Assembly (NCBI GenBank): GCA_003565095.1
Contig: PXDI01000234.1
Coordinates: forward strand, 1-16,316
DNA from: PVC group bacterium
Lineage (GTDB): Bacteria > Verrucomicrobiota > Kiritimatiellia > UBA8416 > PXDI01
DNA: 16,316 bases
Reading direction: 5' to 3'
Under the pieces are notes generated by a model. That model was not told where the DNA came from, did no database searches, and saw only the letters and a list, made by a program, of their open reading frames with translations. This document shows, piece by piece, positions 15,806 to 16,316 of the stretch. Position 1 is the stretch's first letter. The number at the start of each line of letters is the position of its first letter. Both the position numbers and the translations under genes were made by a program.

Positions 15806-16057
15806 TCAACCGACGTTCTTTTCCGCCTGCAGCCAGTAGCTTTTGGCATCCTGCTTGAAGCCGTCTTTCTCTGCCAGCAGAAAAGCTTCCAGTTCAATGG
15901 TGCGGAAACGTGCTTCTCCGCTCATTTCCGGCTGCGGTGATCTCTTTTTTGCCGGAGTGGCCCGGCGGGCCCGCTTGGTTGTAGTAGTTTTTTTTGCAGC
16001 CGTTTTCTTTGCCGCGGCCTTTTTGACTGTCGTTTTCTTTACTGTGCCGGTTTCCAT
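15806..16057 (-). CDS. DUF2934 protein with histone-H1-like lysine-rich N-terminal tail
   Basis: This 83-residue protein has two parts. Residues 1-45 are very basic and low-complexity (repeats of KKAAAKKTAAKKTT, then TKRARRATPAKKR), resembling the tails of bacterial histone-H1-like proteins and probably binding DNA or RNA. Residues 48-81 (RFRTIELEAFLLAEKDGF, YWLQAEKNVG) fit the short helical DUF2934 domain, which is common in small basic proteins of many Gram-negative bacteria. AAAGGAAA 6-13 bases before the ATG gives a clear ribosome-binding site. It is translated just ahead of the shortened nitronate-monooxygenase-like gene. Nothing is established about DUF2934 function; nucleoid binding is an inference from the tail. 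Confidence 0.75.
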   Translation of the reverse strand: METGTVKKTTVKKAAAKKTAAKKTTTTKRARRATPAKKRSPQPEMSGEARFRTIELEAFLLAEKDGFKQDAKSYWLQAEKNVG

Positions 16058-16166
16058 ATCCGTTTCCTTTTATATCGCTACGTTCTGTCAAGAATTGCGC
16101 CCCAGTCTTGGGGCTAATCGTCGTTTCATCAAGTACTTGGAGCTAATTGGTTGTTCTCCCCCAGGA
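16058..16166. other. Upstream region of the DUF2934 gene
   Basis: No gene is visible. A small perfect hairpin, GCCCCA / TGGGGC with a 4-base loop, lies at 16099-16114; it lacks a U-tract on either strand, so its role is open. The promoter for the minus-strand DUF2934 transcript should be here, but I could not pick clear -35/-10 boxes. Confidence 0.35.
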
Positions 16167-16167
16167 G

Positions 16168-16199
16168 TTAGGCGCTAGTCGTTAGGCGCTAGGCGTTAG
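16168..16199 (+). repeat. Degenerate heptamer array TTAGGCG, left arm
   Basis: Read in 7-base steps from 16168 the sequence is TTAGGCG, CTAGTCG, TTAGGCG, CTAGGCG, TTAG: four and a half units of one heptamer with few mismatches. It is the inverted counterpart of the array at 16295-16316 and abuts the decayed four-helix-bundle gene. Confidence 0.75.
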
Positions 16200-16294
16200 A
16201 AACTTCATGCATTGATCGCAGCATCTTGCCGGCCTTGATATGTCAAAGCATATCGCTCTTCCGCAGGAAAGCTCTTGCTGATTTCGAAGATCTC
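16189..16294 (-). pseudogene. Relic of four-helix-bundle (23S rRNA IVS-type) protein gene
   Basis: On the minus strand, 16294 downward reads EIFEISKSFPAEERYALTYQ, which matches the first helix and loop of the small four-helix-bundle proteins annotated as 23S-rRNA-intervening-sequence proteins (normally continuing with a DQIRRSSRS-like segment). Instead, a second frame over 16233-16189 reads AGKMLRSMHEVSNA and a TAG, resembling the C-terminal helix of the same family. The middle of about 60-70 residues and the start codon are missing, so two ends of the gene have been joined by deletion. The relic is framed by inverted heptamer arrays; the C-terminal TAG lies inside the left array. Short length limits certainty, but both halves fit one family in the right order. 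Confidence 0.6.
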
Positions 16295-16316
16295 CCTAAC
16301 GCCTAACGCCTAATCC
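16295..16316 (+). repeat. Heptamer array CGCCTAA, right arm (runs to window edge)
   Basis: CCTAA, CGCCTAA, CGCCTAA and TCC form an array of the reverse complement of TTAGGCG. It directly touches the truncated 5' side of the four-helix-bundle relic and may continue beyond the window. Confidence 0.7.

Noticed and set aside
16099..16114. Rho-independent terminator
   Set aside because: The stem is only 6 bp and has no T-run on either strand.
16168..16316. CRISPR array
   Set aside because: The repeat unit is only 7 bases, directly tandem without spacers, and present in opposite orientations on the two sides.

Overview
The window looks like an accessory chromosomal stretch of a Gram-negative, fairly GC-rich bacterium. 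A heparinase II/III-like protein, a DUF2934 protein with a lysine-rich tail, an IS200/REP-type transposase relic with a DnaA-like C-terminal domain, a four-helix-bundle (23S-rRNA-IVS) protein relic and outer-membrane/lipoprotein genes together recall the PVC superphylum (Kiritimatiellota, Lentisphaerota or relatives). That placement is an inference from gene content; no rRNA or ribosomal marker is present. I saw no tRNA, rRNA or CRISPR array.

Layout. 1-2253 (+) is the 3' part of a heparinase-like polysaccharide-degradation protein that begins before the window. 2254-2836 holds a broken transposase tail and otherwise no gene. 2837-3679 (-) is a short-chain polyprenyl diphosphate synthase. Divergent from it, 3767-6540 (+) is a tight three-gene set: a hexapeptide-repeat acyltransferase, a flippase-like (UPF0104/LPG-synthase-TM-type) membrane protein and a UbiA-family prenyltransferase of the DPPR-synthase-like type. 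8881-6537 (-) contains the N-terminal stub of a GT-C glycosyltransferase, an SGNH hydrolase and an outer-membrane beta-barrel protein with a TolB/CsgG-like N-terminal domain. 8930-15134 (+) holds a GT39-like membrane glycosyltransferase, a GT4 glycosyltransferase, a secreted beta-propeller protein of the GINT1/GH43-like type, a SAM methyltransferase and a DUF523-DUF1722 protein. 16057-15125 (-) encodes a DUF2934 protein and an internally deleted nitronate-monooxygenase-family protein. The right edge carries a decayed four-helix-bundle gene between inverted arrays of a TTAGGCG heptamer.

How the genes may work together. The central 13 kb reads as a cell-envelope glycoconjugate locus: polyprenyl lipid supply (polyprenyl synthase), a UbiA enzyme acting on a polyprenyl (phosphate) substrate, a flippase-like protein, membrane and cytosolic glycosyltransferases, an acyltransferase, a methyltransferase, and secreted or periplasmic modifying enzymes. 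The exact product cannot be read from sequence alone.

A second theme is gene decay. Four genes (transposase, GT-C stub, nitronate monooxygenase, four-helix-bundle gene) show clean truncations or internal deletions, two of them next to short repeats, which suggests deletional erosion of accessory genes.
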